Assembly (NCBI GenBank): GCA_022984795.1 | Contig: JALIHJ010000003.1 | Span: 186,001-250,000 of the forward strand | Length of the DNA stretch: 64,000 nt | Origin: Fabrea salina | Taxonomy: Eukaryota > Ciliophora > Heterotrichea > Heterotrichida > Fabreidae | Reading direction: 5' to 3' | Shown: piece after piece, positions 1 to 8,288 of the stretch | Layout of the letters: each line of letters starts with the position of its first letter | How positions within the stretch are numbered: the stretch's first letter is position 1 | Position numbers and translations under genes: made by a program | Notes under the pieces: generated by a model | Told to the model about the DNA's origin: nothing | Database searches by the model: none | What the model saw: only the letters and a program-made list of their open reading frames with translations

Positions 1-3000
1 CCTATGATAAAACTGTGAGATTATGGAATATTAACCAAGACTCTGAAAGTACAGTACTTGCTGTTCATGAAGAATCTGTTAAGTGCTTGGCTTTAAATAA
101 GAGCATGAATTACGTTGTTTCTGGGTCTTCTGATAAAACTATAATTATTTGGGATTTCCAGAAGAGCTTACATAAAGCAACTTTAACTGGCCACTCGGGA
201 AAAGTCAGGCGATTAGAGTTCACTGAAGACGAAAGGTACTTAGTTTCGGTATCTGACGACAAAACTGCAAGAGTATGGACCATGAAGTCATTTCAGGAAC
301 ACTTAGTACTCAGAGGCCACACTGAGGCTGTAAGGTGCTTGAAAGTAATTCCGAATAGTAGTTACGTGGCTACTGGCTCATTAGACAAAACAGTTATTCT
401 TTGGGATTTAGCAGGTGAAAAAGAAACTGTTTTAAGGGGGCACTCAAACAGGATACTGAGCATGGAAGTGCTAGAAAAAGGAAAGTACTTAGCCTCTGGA
501 TCTAGGGACAGCGACATAATCCTGTGGGACCTTCAGAAAAAAGAACTCAAGACTGTACTAAAAGGCCACTCAGCTGGTGTGGAGTGCTTGACTTCCATTG
601 AGAAGGGAAAAACTTTGATTTCAGGAGCCTGGGACACAAATATTAGAATTTGGAACCTTTATCCTCCTGTGCAAAAAGAAATTGTGATTCAAAACCACTC
701 AAGTAAAGTCAACTGTTTGTTAAACTTCGGAAGGTACCTGGCTTCTGCCTCTGCAGACTCCACTATTTCAATTTGGAGTATAGATGAAATGAGGTGTGTA
801 GGTACTTTAGAAGGCCACCAAAAAGCAATCAAAAGTCTGGCTTTGGCAAAAGAAAACTTACTAGCTACTGGGTCCTCTGACGGGACTGTCAGACTCTGGA
901 ACGTAGAGGACAAGCAACAAGAAGCAGTGCTTGAAGGACATTCAGGCAAAGTTTGGTGCCTAGCTCCAATAAATGATAAGTACTTAGCTTCAGGAGGGCA
1001 CGATAAAACTGTAAGAATCTGGAACCTTTTTGAGTCAACTCAAGAAGCAGTGCTTGAGGGCCATACTGGACCGGTTTGGTGCTTAGAGTTATTTAGAGAG
1101 AACCTAGCTTCAGCTTCGTGGGATGGAACTATAATTATCTGGAACCTCCGGAGTCTTAGTTTGGAAACGGTTTTCAGAGGCCATTTGAGTGTAGTTAGGT
1201 GCATTAAAGTTATTGCAGAAGAGAACTACTTAGTTTCTGGTTCTAGTGACGGAACCCTGAGGCTTTGGAACTTAAACAGCAGGGAGCTAGATACCGTTCT
1301 TGAAGGCCACACTGAAGAAGTCAATGTAATAGAGCCAATAAGAGGAGGAAAGTACCTGGCTTCGGGTTCAGACGACAAAAGCGTTATAGTTTGGAACCTT
1401 GACCAAAGGAAGGAGCTCTTTAGGCTTGAGGGACATTCTAACTGGGTGAGGAACTTAGCAACGTTTGGAGAAGGCAAGTACTTAGCTTCAGGAGCTTGGG
1501 ATAACACTGTAAGAATTTGGGACCTTGAGTCAGGCAAACAGGTGTCTTTGCTTGAAGGCCACTCTGAAACGATTTGGAGTCTTAAAGTGATTGGGGACGA
1601 AGAGTACTTAGCTTCAGGTTCCTGGGACAAAACAATAAGGCTTACGGGGCTTCGCAGTGTTTACTCAGGAATTATTTCGAGGGTTTCTGGGGAGTGGGAG
1701 TTGTCTTACTTTGTGCTGTTCCAAAACTTGATTTCGAAAAACACAAAAGACTACTTCAAGCAGTTCAACTCTTTTTCAATACTGCCTTACAGAGTCAACT
1801 TGCTCCACATCTTTGCCTATTACGACAACTCAACAATGCTTTCGAAGGCTCTGAAAGAAAACTGCGACTTTATTCTTACTTCGAATAAGAGGTCCCCAAT
1901 AAGCCTGGCAATACAAAAGAACTCCTTAATTTCTCTGAACATACTGCTTGAGCACATCACTGAAATGAAGAACTCCTACCAACAAGACAACATCTTTGCG
2001 AAGTGCGGTGAAGACCTTGAAAGTATTCTTTCTTCTAACTCTGAGTTCATTCCTCAGTTCTGTGAAGCCATGATAATCAAGTTTGAACCCAAAATTGTGC
2101 ATTTTCCTAAAAAACTTCCTTACTACTTTAGCACTAACTCGCCTATTTCGTCCATTTCAGACATCACTAGTGACTCTGGAGTCCAAGAAAGTTTAGACAC
2201 CTCCAAAAGTTTAGTCAAGGGCCACTCAAGGCTTAAGTTTAACTTTTTTGAAGGTTCAGAAAACAGCATAGCAATTCTAAGGGCTTTGGTGGAAACAGAA
2301 AGAACTGAAGCGCTTAGAACTGAGTTTGTGCAGGCTTTAGTGGGCTACAAGTGGAACAAGTTCTTCAGAATCATAGCAACTTTCGCTTTCATAGACATAA
2401 TTGACCTCATTACCTTAATTGGTATAGTATTTTTCAATGACGAATTCATACTGCAAATCCTGACGATTCTGCTTTTAGTCTCTAACGCGGTTTTCTTCAT
2501 GATTGAAGTTTTGCAGTTGGTTTCTCTACGAAAAAAGTACTTTAGGGATCTCCAGAACTACATTGACCTTTTAAAGATTTTTGGGTGTTTTTCGTTCGGA
2601 ATCTATCTTTTGGTTAATGGGTTCGGAATAACCAACTCAAGTCACTGGCTTACTTTTTTGGTGACTTTGTTGAGTTTCCTTGAAAGTTTAGTGATATTCC
2701 AAGTTTTCGACCAAACCAGACACTACATTGGACTCATTGAAGCTGTTACTGTAGACATTGTTCCTTTCTTTGTTATCCTTATATACTTTGTGCTAGGCTA
2801 CTGCACAGTCATGGCCACCACAAACGACCTGAACTTTGTGGACTCTTTTAAAGGGGCTTACGAACTCATTCTAGGAGACTTTGACACTTCTAACATGAGC
2901 GACTTGCAGTGGCTAATATTCTTCTTCGGAGCAATCTTTAACGTTATTATGACTCTGAACTTGTTGATTTCTATTATATCTGAGTCCTTTGACAAGATAT

Positions 3001-3317
3001 CCTTCACCTCCAAAGAAGCCGAAACCAGAACTAGGATGGAACTTATTTTGGAGGTTGAGGAGTGCATGTTTTGGAACAGACAAAAAGGAATTCCTACTTA
3101 CTTGTACTTGTTGAAGGAGTACGAAGGAGAAGAAGAAACTTCTTGGGAAAGCAGAATCAGAAAACTCTTTGACTTCACTTACGAAATAAGAAACACCATG
3201 AACAAAAGATTTGACGCCCTCAACCAAGAACTCACTGCCCAAAAAAGTGCTTCTGAAAAGCAAATGCAAGAACTCCAGCAGAAACTCCAAGAAATAACTC
3301 AAATCCTAACCTCATAA
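1..3317 (+). CDS. WD40-repeat / ankyrin-like / TRP-type cation channel (5' end outside window)
   Basis: The reading frame is open from base 3 (Tyr-Asp-Lys-Thr-Val-Arg-Leu-Trp), so the gene begins upstream of the window; the GTG at 15 is not its start. About 14 WD40 repeats are visible (one partial, 13 full, to about visible residue 550), each with an SGSxDKTxRxWN-like ending. Then come a short ankyrin-like stretch (about 595-665), six hydrophobic segments (about 787-995) and a C-terminal coiled coil (about 1070-1104). A pore-like LILGDFD (about 955) before the last segment and NLLISIISESFDKI after it resemble TRPV/TRPA-type channels. Inference: a membrane cation channel with a large cytosolic beta-propeller array. 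The next gene starts 2 bp after the stop. The channel call is firm; ion selectivity is unknown. Confidence 0.85.
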   Translation, partial: YDKTVRLWNINQDSESTVLAVHEESVKCLALNKSMNYVVSGSSDKTIIIWDFQKSLHKATLTGHSGKVRRLEFTEDERYLVSVSDDKTARVWTMKSFQEHLVLRGHTEAVRCLKVIPNSSYVATGSLDKTVILWDLAGEKETVLRGHSNRILSMEVLEKGKYLASGSRDSDIILWDLQKKELKTVLKGHSAGVECLTSIEKGKTLISGAWDTNIRIWNLYPPVQKEIVIQNHSSKVNCLLNFGRYLASASADSTISIWSIDEMRCVGTLEGHQKAIKSLALAKENLLATGSSDGTVRLWNVEDKQQEAVLEGHSGKVWCLAPINDKYLASGGHDKTVRIWNLFESTQEAVLEGHTGPVWCLELFRENLASASWDGTIIIWNLRSLSLETVFRGHLSVVRCIKVIAEENYLVSGSSDGTLRLWNLNSRELDTVLEGHTEEVNVIEPIRGGKYLASGSDDKSVIVWNLDQRKELFRLEGHSNWVRNLATFGEGKYLASGAWDNTVRIWDLESGKQVSLLEGHSETIWSLKVIGDEEYLASGSWDKTIRLTGLRSVYSGIISRVSGEWELSYFVLFQNLISKNTKDYFKQFNSFSILPYRVNLLHIFAYYDNSTMLSKALKENCDFILTSNKRSPISLAIQKNSLISLNILLEHITEMKNSYQQDNIFAKCGEDLESILSSNSEFIPQFCEAMIIKFEPKIVHFPKKLPYYFSTNSPISSISDITSDSGVQESLDTSKSLVKGHSRLKFNFFEGSENSIAILRALVETERTEALRTEFVQALVGYKWNKFFRIIATFAFIDIIDLITLIGIVFFNDEFILQILTILLLVSNAVFFMIEVLQLVSLRKKYFRDLQNYIDLLKIFGCFSFGIYLLVNGFGITNSSHWLTFLVTLLSFLESLVIFQVFDQTRHYIGLIEAVTVDIVPFFVILIYFVLGYCTVMATTNDLNFVDSFKGAYELILGDFDTSNMSDLQWLIFFFGAIFNVIMTLNLLISIISESFDKISFTSKEAETRTRMELILEVEECMFWNRQKGIPTYLYLLKEYEGEEETSWESRIRKLFDFTYEIRNTMNKRFDALNQELTAQKSASEKQMQELQQKLQEITQILTS

Positions 3318-3319
3318 AT

Positions 3320-3880
3320 ATGATTAATCCCGGCTCTAAAAAGACTCCAGTTAGTTACTTCGCCCACCCAACAAAAAGAATGCAAAATTGGATTCTGGCC
3401 GTAACTAATAAGTCAGTAAAAAGCCCTGAAAGCACCTCTGAAAAGCAAAGGTCTGGAAAAAGTCTTAAACTTGAAGCTATAAAACAAATAAGTTCACTCT
3501 CACCACCAGTCAATCAGTACAACTTTAAACCTTCCAAGCCAATTGAAGTCAGAAACTTAAAGTTTCCCAAACCAACAGAAAAGGACTTTAGTAACATTTT
3601 GGAACTACAGAAATACAAAATCCGAAATGGAAAGGTGCAAAGCTTAAACGGGAACTCCACTCCTGACTCCTACACTGAAAGAGTTACTACTTGGGTTGAC
3701 TTTGCTAGTGTAGCTAAGCTTTCCAAAGTCAACAATTCTTTGAAAAGAAAACTAAGGTCTTTGGGAACTAAATCTTCCAACCAAAACTTTTGCAAGTCTA
3801 GTTCAACCACTTCAATCAGGGGAACTCAATCAAGTTGCAATTCACCAACTTTAAAGTTCCCTAAGTTATTTAAGCTTTAA
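3320..3880 (+). CDS. hypothetical basic Ser/Lys-rich protein, 186 aa
   Basis: I recognise no family. The product is basic, rich in Ser, Lys and Asn, mostly low complexity, and has no membrane segment or signal peptide. It looks intrinsically disordered. It starts 2 bp after the channel gene stop (TAAATATG). Its own TAA overlaps the TAA of the convergent gene on the minus strand, both drawn from one TTAA at 3877-3880. Codon choice resembles the neighbours, which supports a real gene. Confidence 0.6.
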   Translation: MINPGSKKTPVSYFAHPTKRMQNWILAVTNKSVKSPESTSEKQRSGKSLKLEAIKQISSLSPPVNQYNFKPSKPIEVRNLKFPKPTEKDFSNILELQKYKIRNGKVQSLNGNSTPDSYTERVTTWVDFASVAKLSKVNNSLKRKLRSLGTKSSNQNFCKSSSTTSIRGTQSSCNSPTLKFPKLFKL

Positions 3881-4878
3881 TTAGGAAAGTCCACAGAAAG
3901 CTTTTTGAACTTTTCTTTGAGCCAATCTCCGTACTTAATTAAATAGTGCTCGTACTGCAGGTCTTCTGGGTCTTTCATAGCAGAAGCCACCCTTTGGAAC
4001 TTTTCAAAACTCATTCCTTCAGGAGGCTGCATGTGCTTGCCTGCTGTGCACTTAGGGTATTTCTGGAAGGGGTCTTTGTCACAGATTTTTGAGAGTCTTA
4101 TGTGGACTCTCCAGGGGTCTTTAGGGTCTTTTACATAGTTAACTGCTGTATAGTCAGTGTGCACTTCTTGCATTACGTAAAGTGACTCTGCTAGGGTTTT
4201 CTCTTCTTGGGAGTTTCTGGGGTCTCCAAGGACTCTTTGGGTTTTTTTCGAGTCCATGTAAATAAAGAACTTTTCGCTCTGGGCACTCCAGCCAAACATG
4301 CAACAGATTGCCTTGTGAAGGTCTTCAAAGGTGCAAAAGTAAGCAAACTGCACATTCCTAGTTATGCATATTGGAGTTCCTTCAATTGAAAAACGGAACT
4401 CACAAGCAAGTCCAGAACACTCTTCTGAAGTAGACTTTAACAAAGGTGCCTTTTTAAGTATTTTCTTGGAAGTTTGAATCAAGTAAAGAATGTAGTCATT
4501 AAATTGGTGCTGTTCAGAGAGTTTAGGCAGGGGGTAAATTCCGGGAGATATTGTTGTATTTCTAAGGGGGTTTTCAGAGGGATTCCAGGGAAGGTTCCTT
4601 TTCTTAGAGGAGGGTGCAGGGGAGGGCTGGGAAAGGTTTAGGTTTCTTGACCTAATACTGCACTCAGGAGACGATTCAAGGTCTACTGTGTTTTCTGGAC
4701 GCTGCACTGAGATTTTGTCGAGTTTAGGCATGTCTGCTAAGGTTAACTGAGAGACTTCTTTGATTGTTTGGGTTTTGAGTTTAGGAATTTTTGACAAGTC
4801 AATGACCTCTTTTTCTGTTTTGACGTATTCATTTTCTAACTCAACACTCCAAACCTGGTCCTCTAAGTCAACTATCAT
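3877..4878 (-). CDS. pRiA4b ORF-3-like fold protein, 333 aa
   Basis: The first 135 residues are low complexity. The C-terminal half (about 150-330) has the layout of the plasmid pRiA4b ORF-3-like domain (PF07929): FEDLHKAICCMFGW, which matches the family's H-x-x-hydrophobic-FGW opening; DPWRVHIRLSKI at the usual 'GDxWxH' strand; and CTAGKHMQPPEG, which matches the family's aGxxxxPPEdxGG loop, followed by a helical end with DPEDLQYEHYL. The domain is widespread in bacteria and scattered in eukaryotes; its biochemical role is poorly known. The start at 4878 overlaps the end of an upstream small ORF by 11 nt, so a later Met (about residue 49) remains possible. The stop shares TTAA with the convergent gene. 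Confidence 0.65.
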   Translation of the reverse strand: MIVDLEDQVWSVELENEYVKTEKEVIDLSKIPKLKTQTIKEVSQLTLADMPKLDKISVQRPENTVDLESSPECSIRSRNLNLSQPSPAPSSKKRNLPWNPSENPLRNTTISPGIYPLPKLSEQHQFNDYILYLIQTSKKILKKAPLLKSTSEECSGLACEFRFSIEGTPICITRNVQFAYFCTFEDLHKAICCMFGWSAQSEKFFIYMDSKKTQRVLGDPRNSQEEKTLAESLYVMQEVHTDYTAVNYVKDPKDPWRVHIRLSKICDKDPFQKYPKCTAGKHMQPPEGMSFEKFQRVASAMKDPEDLQYEHYLIKYGDWLKEKFKKLSVDFPN

Positions 4879-5047
4879 CAGGCTTTATTAACTTTATAAT
4901 GTAAATGTTTTTTAGAGTTCTTACTGCTTGTATTTCTTGGGAGTCTTCACTTAGATTCCAAGCTTTTAAGTCTTGTTCAGGTTTTAAACTTTGGTTGTGC
5001 ATATGGGTAACTACTTTTGGGCTGAGTTTGATTGAAGCACATCCCAT
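4868..5047 (-). CDS. small MGC-type (putatively N-acylated) protein, 59 aa
   Basis: This start gives MGCASIKLS, a classic N-myristoylation context (Gly2, Ser6) with Cys3 available for palmitoylation; the frame stays open for another 13 codons upstream. No other domain is visible. The stop is TGA, one of only two in the window, and it lies inside the start of the downstream gene (11-nt overlap). I looked for a 15- or 16-nt GT-AG intron that would fuse the two reading frames and found none. The acylation motif favours a real gene, but the short length and TGA stop make it uncertain. Confidence 0.4.
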   Translation of the reverse strand: MGCASIKLSPKVVTHMHNQSLKPEQDLKAWNLSEDSQEIQAVRTLKNIYIIKLIKPDDS

Positions 5048-5119
5048 TTTATTGAGTAGCAGAGTTATGGGGCTTGGTTTCAGCAAATATTAAACCATAT
5101 TGTACGGTGGTAATAAAAT

Positions 5120-5197
5120 ATGCGAGATAAGTGGAAGAAGAAGCGAATGAGGAGACTTAAGCGCAAGAGGAGGAAGATGAGGCAGAGGGCTAAGTAG
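5120..5197 (+). CDS. RPL41: large-subunit ribosomal protein eL41, 25 aa
   Basis: ATG at 5120 reads MRDKWKKKRMRRLKRKRRKM and ends RQRAK, then TAG. This is nearly identical to eL41 of animals and fungi, a single 25-residue helix made almost only of Lys and Arg that bridges the two ribosomal subunits. It is the smallest ribosomal protein and falls below usual gene-calling length limits. It sits alone between a divergent small gene and HMG-CoA synthase, with an AT-rich leader (TAATAAAAT) just before the start and about 114 bp of non-coding DNA after it. Confidence 0.95.
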   Translation: MRDKWKKKRMRRLKRKRRKMRQRAK

Positions 5198-5311
5198 ATA
5201 ACATAACTGGCTTACACATGCTAATAGGTTTTCAGCACAATTCCTGTGCTAAAGGTTGAGTTGGTTGTTCAGCAACAAAGACTTAGTTCACTTTAACTTA
5301 GTACATTGTAA
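5198..5311 (+). other. 114-bp spacer after eL41 with two small hairpins
   Basis: AGCACA-ATTCC-TGTGCT (5234-5250) and GTTG-TTCAG-CAAC (5264-5276) can fold as short stem-loops on the plus strand. The spacer carries the eL41 3' end and the HMG-CoA synthase promoter. No open reading frame or tRNA is seen. The hairpins could be part of a 3' UTR or a small snoRNA; evidence is thin. Confidence 0.25.
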
Positions 5312-6634
5312 ATGGATCGAAGTAACGTAGGGATTCTTGGAATAGAACTTTACATTCCCAAAACATACGTAGACCAGACTGAACTCGAGAACTTTGACAG
5401 GGTGGGCAAAGGCAAGTACACAGTCGGACTGGGCCAAAAAAGCATGTCTGTTGTAGGCGACCGGGAAGACATCAACTCCATTTCCTCAACAGTAGTCCAA
5501 AACCTTTTAGAAAAAAACTCCATTCCCCCCCAAAGCATCGGTCGTTTGGAAATTGGCACTGAGACTCTCATTGACAAGTCCAAGTCTACCAAAACAGTCC
5601 TCATGAACATTTTCAGAGGAAATGAAAGCATAGAAGGAGTCACTGTAATCAATGCTTGCTATGGAGGAATCCAAGCACTGTTTAACTCTGTGGCCTGGGT
5701 AGAAAGCTCAGCTTGGGACGGCAGACTTGCCATTGCTGTAGCTTCTGACATTGCCCTTTACGAAAAAGGACCAGCAAGGGCTACTGGTGGAGCTGGTGCT
5801 GTGGCATTTTTAGTTGGGCCCAACGCACCCTTAGTACTGGAACCCCTAAGAAGTGTGTATATGACTCATGTGTATGATTTCTTCAAACCTGTGCCAGGAA
5901 GTGAGTACCCTGTGGTGGACGGACATCACTCCATAGATTGTTACTTGGAAGCAATTGCTAACTGTTACAACAGCTTAAAGGGAAAAGTAGGGGCTAAAAG
6001 CATTGAAGAACTAGGCGACTACTACTGTCTGCACGCTCCTTACTACAAAATGGTAAGAAGAGCCTTCAACAAAATGGTGTTAACTGACATTTTAGAGAAC
6101 CCCAAAGGCTACAACATAGACCTAAGTTACGCAGGAACACCTGACCTCAAGGACAGGAAGGTTTACAACCACATCAACAACTTTTCACAAGAAACCTGGC
6201 AGAAAAAGTGTGAACCAGGCACTCTTTTAGGCAAGGAGTGTGGAAACATTTACTGCGGAGCTCTTCCTGCTGCTTTGCTTTCTCTGATTTACAACTGCTC
6301 AGACGAGTTACTTGGTAAGCGGGTAGTTATGTTTGCTTACGGTTCTGGACTAGCTTCTTCCATGTTCAGGATCCACGTTAGGCCAGACGCGCACTCTTTC
6401 ATAGAAAAAACTAAACTTAACAACCCCCTGCAAAACCTACTTAGTTCCCGTTTGAAGTTGTCTCCACAAGAGTATACAAGACGCATGGACAAACGCGAAG
6501 AAGACTACCAAAAAAACAACTGGACACCTAAAGACCAGCTTGAAGAACTCCATGAAGGAACCTTTTACTTAGTGAAAGTTGACCAAAAGTGGCGGAGGTA
6601 CTATGCAAGGAAAGTAGCAAGGCCCAAACTATAG
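5312..6634 (+). CDS. HMGCS: hydroxymethylglutaryl-CoA synthase, 440 aa
   Basis: The enzyme condenses acetyl-CoA with acetoacetyl-CoA to HMG-CoA, the committed entry to the mevalonate pathway. Catalytic signatures are all visible: RLEIGTETLIDKSKS carrying the catalytic Glu (about E84), VINACYGG carrying the acyl-accepting Cys (C116), and YYCLHAPYYKMV carrying the active-site His. Length fits the eukaryotic family. There is no obvious N-terminal targeting peptide, which suggests the cytosolic isoform. The stop is TAG. An ABHD11-like gene follows 24 bp downstream on the same strand. Confidence 0.97.
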   Translation: MDRSNVGILGIELYIPKTYVDQTELENFDRVGKGKYTVGLGQKSMSVVGDREDINSISSTVVQNLLEKNSIPPQSIGRLEIGTETLIDKSKSTKTVLMNIFRGNESIEGVTVINACYGGIQALFNSVAWVESSAWDGRLAIAVASDIALYEKGPARATGGAGAVAFLVGPNAPLVLEPLRSVYMTHVYDFFKPVPGSEYPVVDGHHSIDCYLEAIANCYNSLKGKVGAKSIEELGDYYCLHAPYYKMVRRAFNKMVLTDILENPKGYNIDLSYAGTPDLKDRKVYNHINNFSQETWQKKCEPGTLLGKECGNIYCGALPAALLSLIYNCSDELLGKRVVMFAYGSGLASSMFRIHVRPDAHSFIEKTKLNNPLQNLLSSRLKLSPQEYTRRMDKREEDYQKNNWTPKDQLEELHEGTFYLVKVDQKWRRYYARKVARPKL

Positions 6635-6658
6635 CTACTTAAATTCTTATGGCTAAAT

Positions 6659-7489
6659 ATGAAAGGTTACGCACAAAGGTCGTTGCCCCAGTTGCTTTCG
6701 CACTTCCAAAGAGGCGAAGGAACTCCTAGGATCTGGCTGCACGGAGTTTTTGGGAACGGCCTTAACCTGTACAACCTAAGCAAAAAGATTTCTGGAAGGC
6801 ACGTTTTTCTGGATGCCCGAAACCACGGTAAAAGCTTCAAGCACAGCGACACTTCTTACAGAGCAATGTCAGAGGACATTCTGAGAGTGATGGACCACTT
6901 AAACATAGAAAAAGCTTCTTTGATAGGCCACAGCATGGGAGGAAAAACCTCCATAGCTTTTGCGTGTTTGTTTCCAGATCGAGTTAATGAAATAGTAGCA
7001 CTGGATATTGCCCCCATTGACTACAGCATTTACCAGTACGACTACGTTATTGAAAACCTCTACAGGCTGTCTTATTTGAGCTCCCTAAAACTCCAAGGCA
7101 AAAAAAGAGACCAAATAGTTCAAGACTTAATGGCCACTTTTAGAGACAAAAAGGTTGTGGAACTTTTCAACATGAACTTAGACGAAAAAGACCAAGGAGA
7201 GTGGTCTTGGAAAATCGGTCTTAAGGAGCTCAAAAGAGGCTACAAAGCAATTGCAGGCTTTGACAGTAGCCTGGGACCGTTTGAAGGCAAAGCTTTAGCC
7301 ATTCTAGCTGGGAATTCCTACCACACAGTAAAATCGCATGCTTTGGCTAACGGAGCGCAGCTTTATGATTTGTTCCAGCCTTACCTTCCTAATGCTGAAT
7401 ACTGCATAGTTTCTGACACTTCGCATTGGCTTCATGTAGAAAAGCCAAATGAAGTTTCTAAGAGAATTAAAGACTTCCTGACTAATTAA
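6659..7489 (+). CDS. ABHD11: ABHD11-like alpha/beta hydrolase, 276 aa
   Basis: Alpha/beta hydrolase of the ABHD11/YbfF type. Visible motifs are LHGVFGN (oxyanion region), DARNHGKS, the nucleophile elbow LIGHSMGGKT (Ser92), VALDIAPIDY after the next strand, and a C-terminal SHWLHVEKP with the catalytic His. In animals ABHD11 is a mitochondrial hydrolase; no strong presequence is visible here, so location is open. A diverged relative without the nucleophile lies at 21655-22728. tRNA-Ser follows on the same strand. Confidence 0.85.
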   Translation: MKGYAQRSLPQLLSHFQRGEGTPRIWLHGVFGNGLNLYNLSKKISGRHVFLDARNHGKSFKHSDTSYRAMSEDILRVMDHLNIEKASLIGHSMGGKTSIAFACLFPDRVNEIVALDIAPIDYSIYQYDYVIENLYRLSYLSSLKLQGKKRDQIVQDLMATFRDKKVVELFNMNLDEKDQGEWSWKIGLKELKRGYKAIAGFDSSLGPFEGKALAILAGNSYHTVKSHALANGAQLYDLFQPYLPNAEYCIVSDTSHWLHVEKPNEVSKRIKDFLTN

Positions 7490-7528
7490 AACTAGTTTAA
7501 ATACCAAAGCCAAGTATTGAAGCTAAGA

Positions 7529-7610
7529 GACAGCATGGCCGAGTGGTTAAGGCGATAGACTAGAAATCTATTGGGATTTTCCCGCGCAGGTTCGAATCCT
7601 GCTGCTGTCG
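7529..7610 (+). tRNA. tRNA-Ser (anticodon AGA)
   Basis: An 82-nt class II tRNA. Acceptor stem GACAGCA (7529-7535) pairs with TGCTGTC (7603-7609), followed by discriminator G. The D arm is GCCGAGTGGTTAAGGC. The anticodon arm ATAGA-CTAGAAA-TCTAT carries AGA. A long variable arm follows (GGGATTTTCCC), diagnostic for Ser, then the T arm GCAGG-TTCGAAT-CCTGC. There is no intron and CCA is not encoded. A run of five T (7612-7616) after the gene is the likely RNA polymerase III terminator and runs into the stop codon of the convergent protein gene. Confidence 0.97.
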
Positions 7611-7614
7611 CTTT

Positions 7615-8271
7615 TTACAACTTGCCATTATTAAGTTTACGCTGAAGGTACCTTTCTCTGGCAGAAAGAACTTTTTCTTCTTTAGAGAGCTGGACTTCTT
7701 TGGGCTCTTGGGTTTCTTTTGTCGAAGTGACTTCTGTGAATTCCTGGGTTTCTTGCTTTTTCGGAACTTTAGTTGGTTCAGCCCCCATAGCTTTGTTTTT
7801 GGTGAGTAAGTTTCTGTATAAACTAGAAAAATCCCCTTTTTTTGAAGGGACTTCAGAAGCTTCCCATTGTTTGGTTTCTTGCAGGAACTTTTTGTAACTA
7901 GGAGTTATGAACCTTTCTACTTCAGTGTCATCTTGCACAGCTCTGCTTTCAGCTTTGTTTCTGAGTATTTGTTTTTCTTTGTTTCTGAAATCAGCTGCTT
8001 CTTTAAAGGCCTCGTAGTACTTGGGTCCAGAACTTTCGGGGCTTTTAGGTTGGGGCTTAAAACTTTCATAAAAACTATCAAAGGTAAAAATAGTGGGGTC
8101 TTGGGCTAGTGCTGAGTATATTTGGGACTGAGCTTTAGCCTGTTGACTAGCAATGTCTTCGTTGACTTTTTTGACGCCTTCACTTGAGTGTTCTTCGGGT
8201 TTTCCAAAAACATTTCTGGGCTTAGGTATGCCAGTTTTTCTAGTTGGTTTACTTATTTGGAAAGAATCCAT
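7615..8271 (-). CDS. NSRP1: NSRP1 (CCDC55)-like nuclear speckle splicing regulator, 218 aa
   Basis: The conserved NSRP1 N-terminal domain (DUF2040) is recognisable: DPTIFTFDSFYESFK (about 57-72), GPKYYEAFKEAADFRNKEKQ, then VERFITPSYKKFLQE and a final DFSSLYRNLLTKNKAMG. A C-terminal ARERYLQRK matches the ARERYLxRK tail of the family. The human protein is longer and ends in an RS/K-rich region that is absent here. NSRP1 is a nuclear speckle factor influencing splice-site choice, notable in a genome with 15-nt introns. The stop codon lies 4 bp past the convergent tRNA-Ser. Confidence 0.85.
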   Translation of the reverse strand: MDSFQISKPTRKTGIPKPRNVFGKPEEHSSEGVKKVNEDIASQQAKAQSQIYSALAQDPTIFTFDSFYESFKPQPKSPESSGPKYYEAFKEAADFRNKEKQILRNKAESRAVQDDTEVERFITPSYKKFLQETKQWEASEVPSKKGDFSSLYRNLLTKNKAMGAEPTKVPKKQETQEFTEVTSTKETQEPKEVQLSKEEKVLSARERYLQRKLNNGKL

Positions 8272-8288
8272 TTATACTTAGCCCAAAA

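Noticed and set aside
1694-1888. Second small open frame on the plus strand inside the channel gene
   Set aside because: It overlaps the WD40-to-ankyrin linker of a continuous frame and has no supporting features.
3877-5047. Possible intron fusing the 59-aa MGC protein to the pRiA4b-like protein
   Set aside because: The frame relation would need a 16-nt intron; no GT-AG segment of 15 or 16 nt with the consensus exists at the junction.
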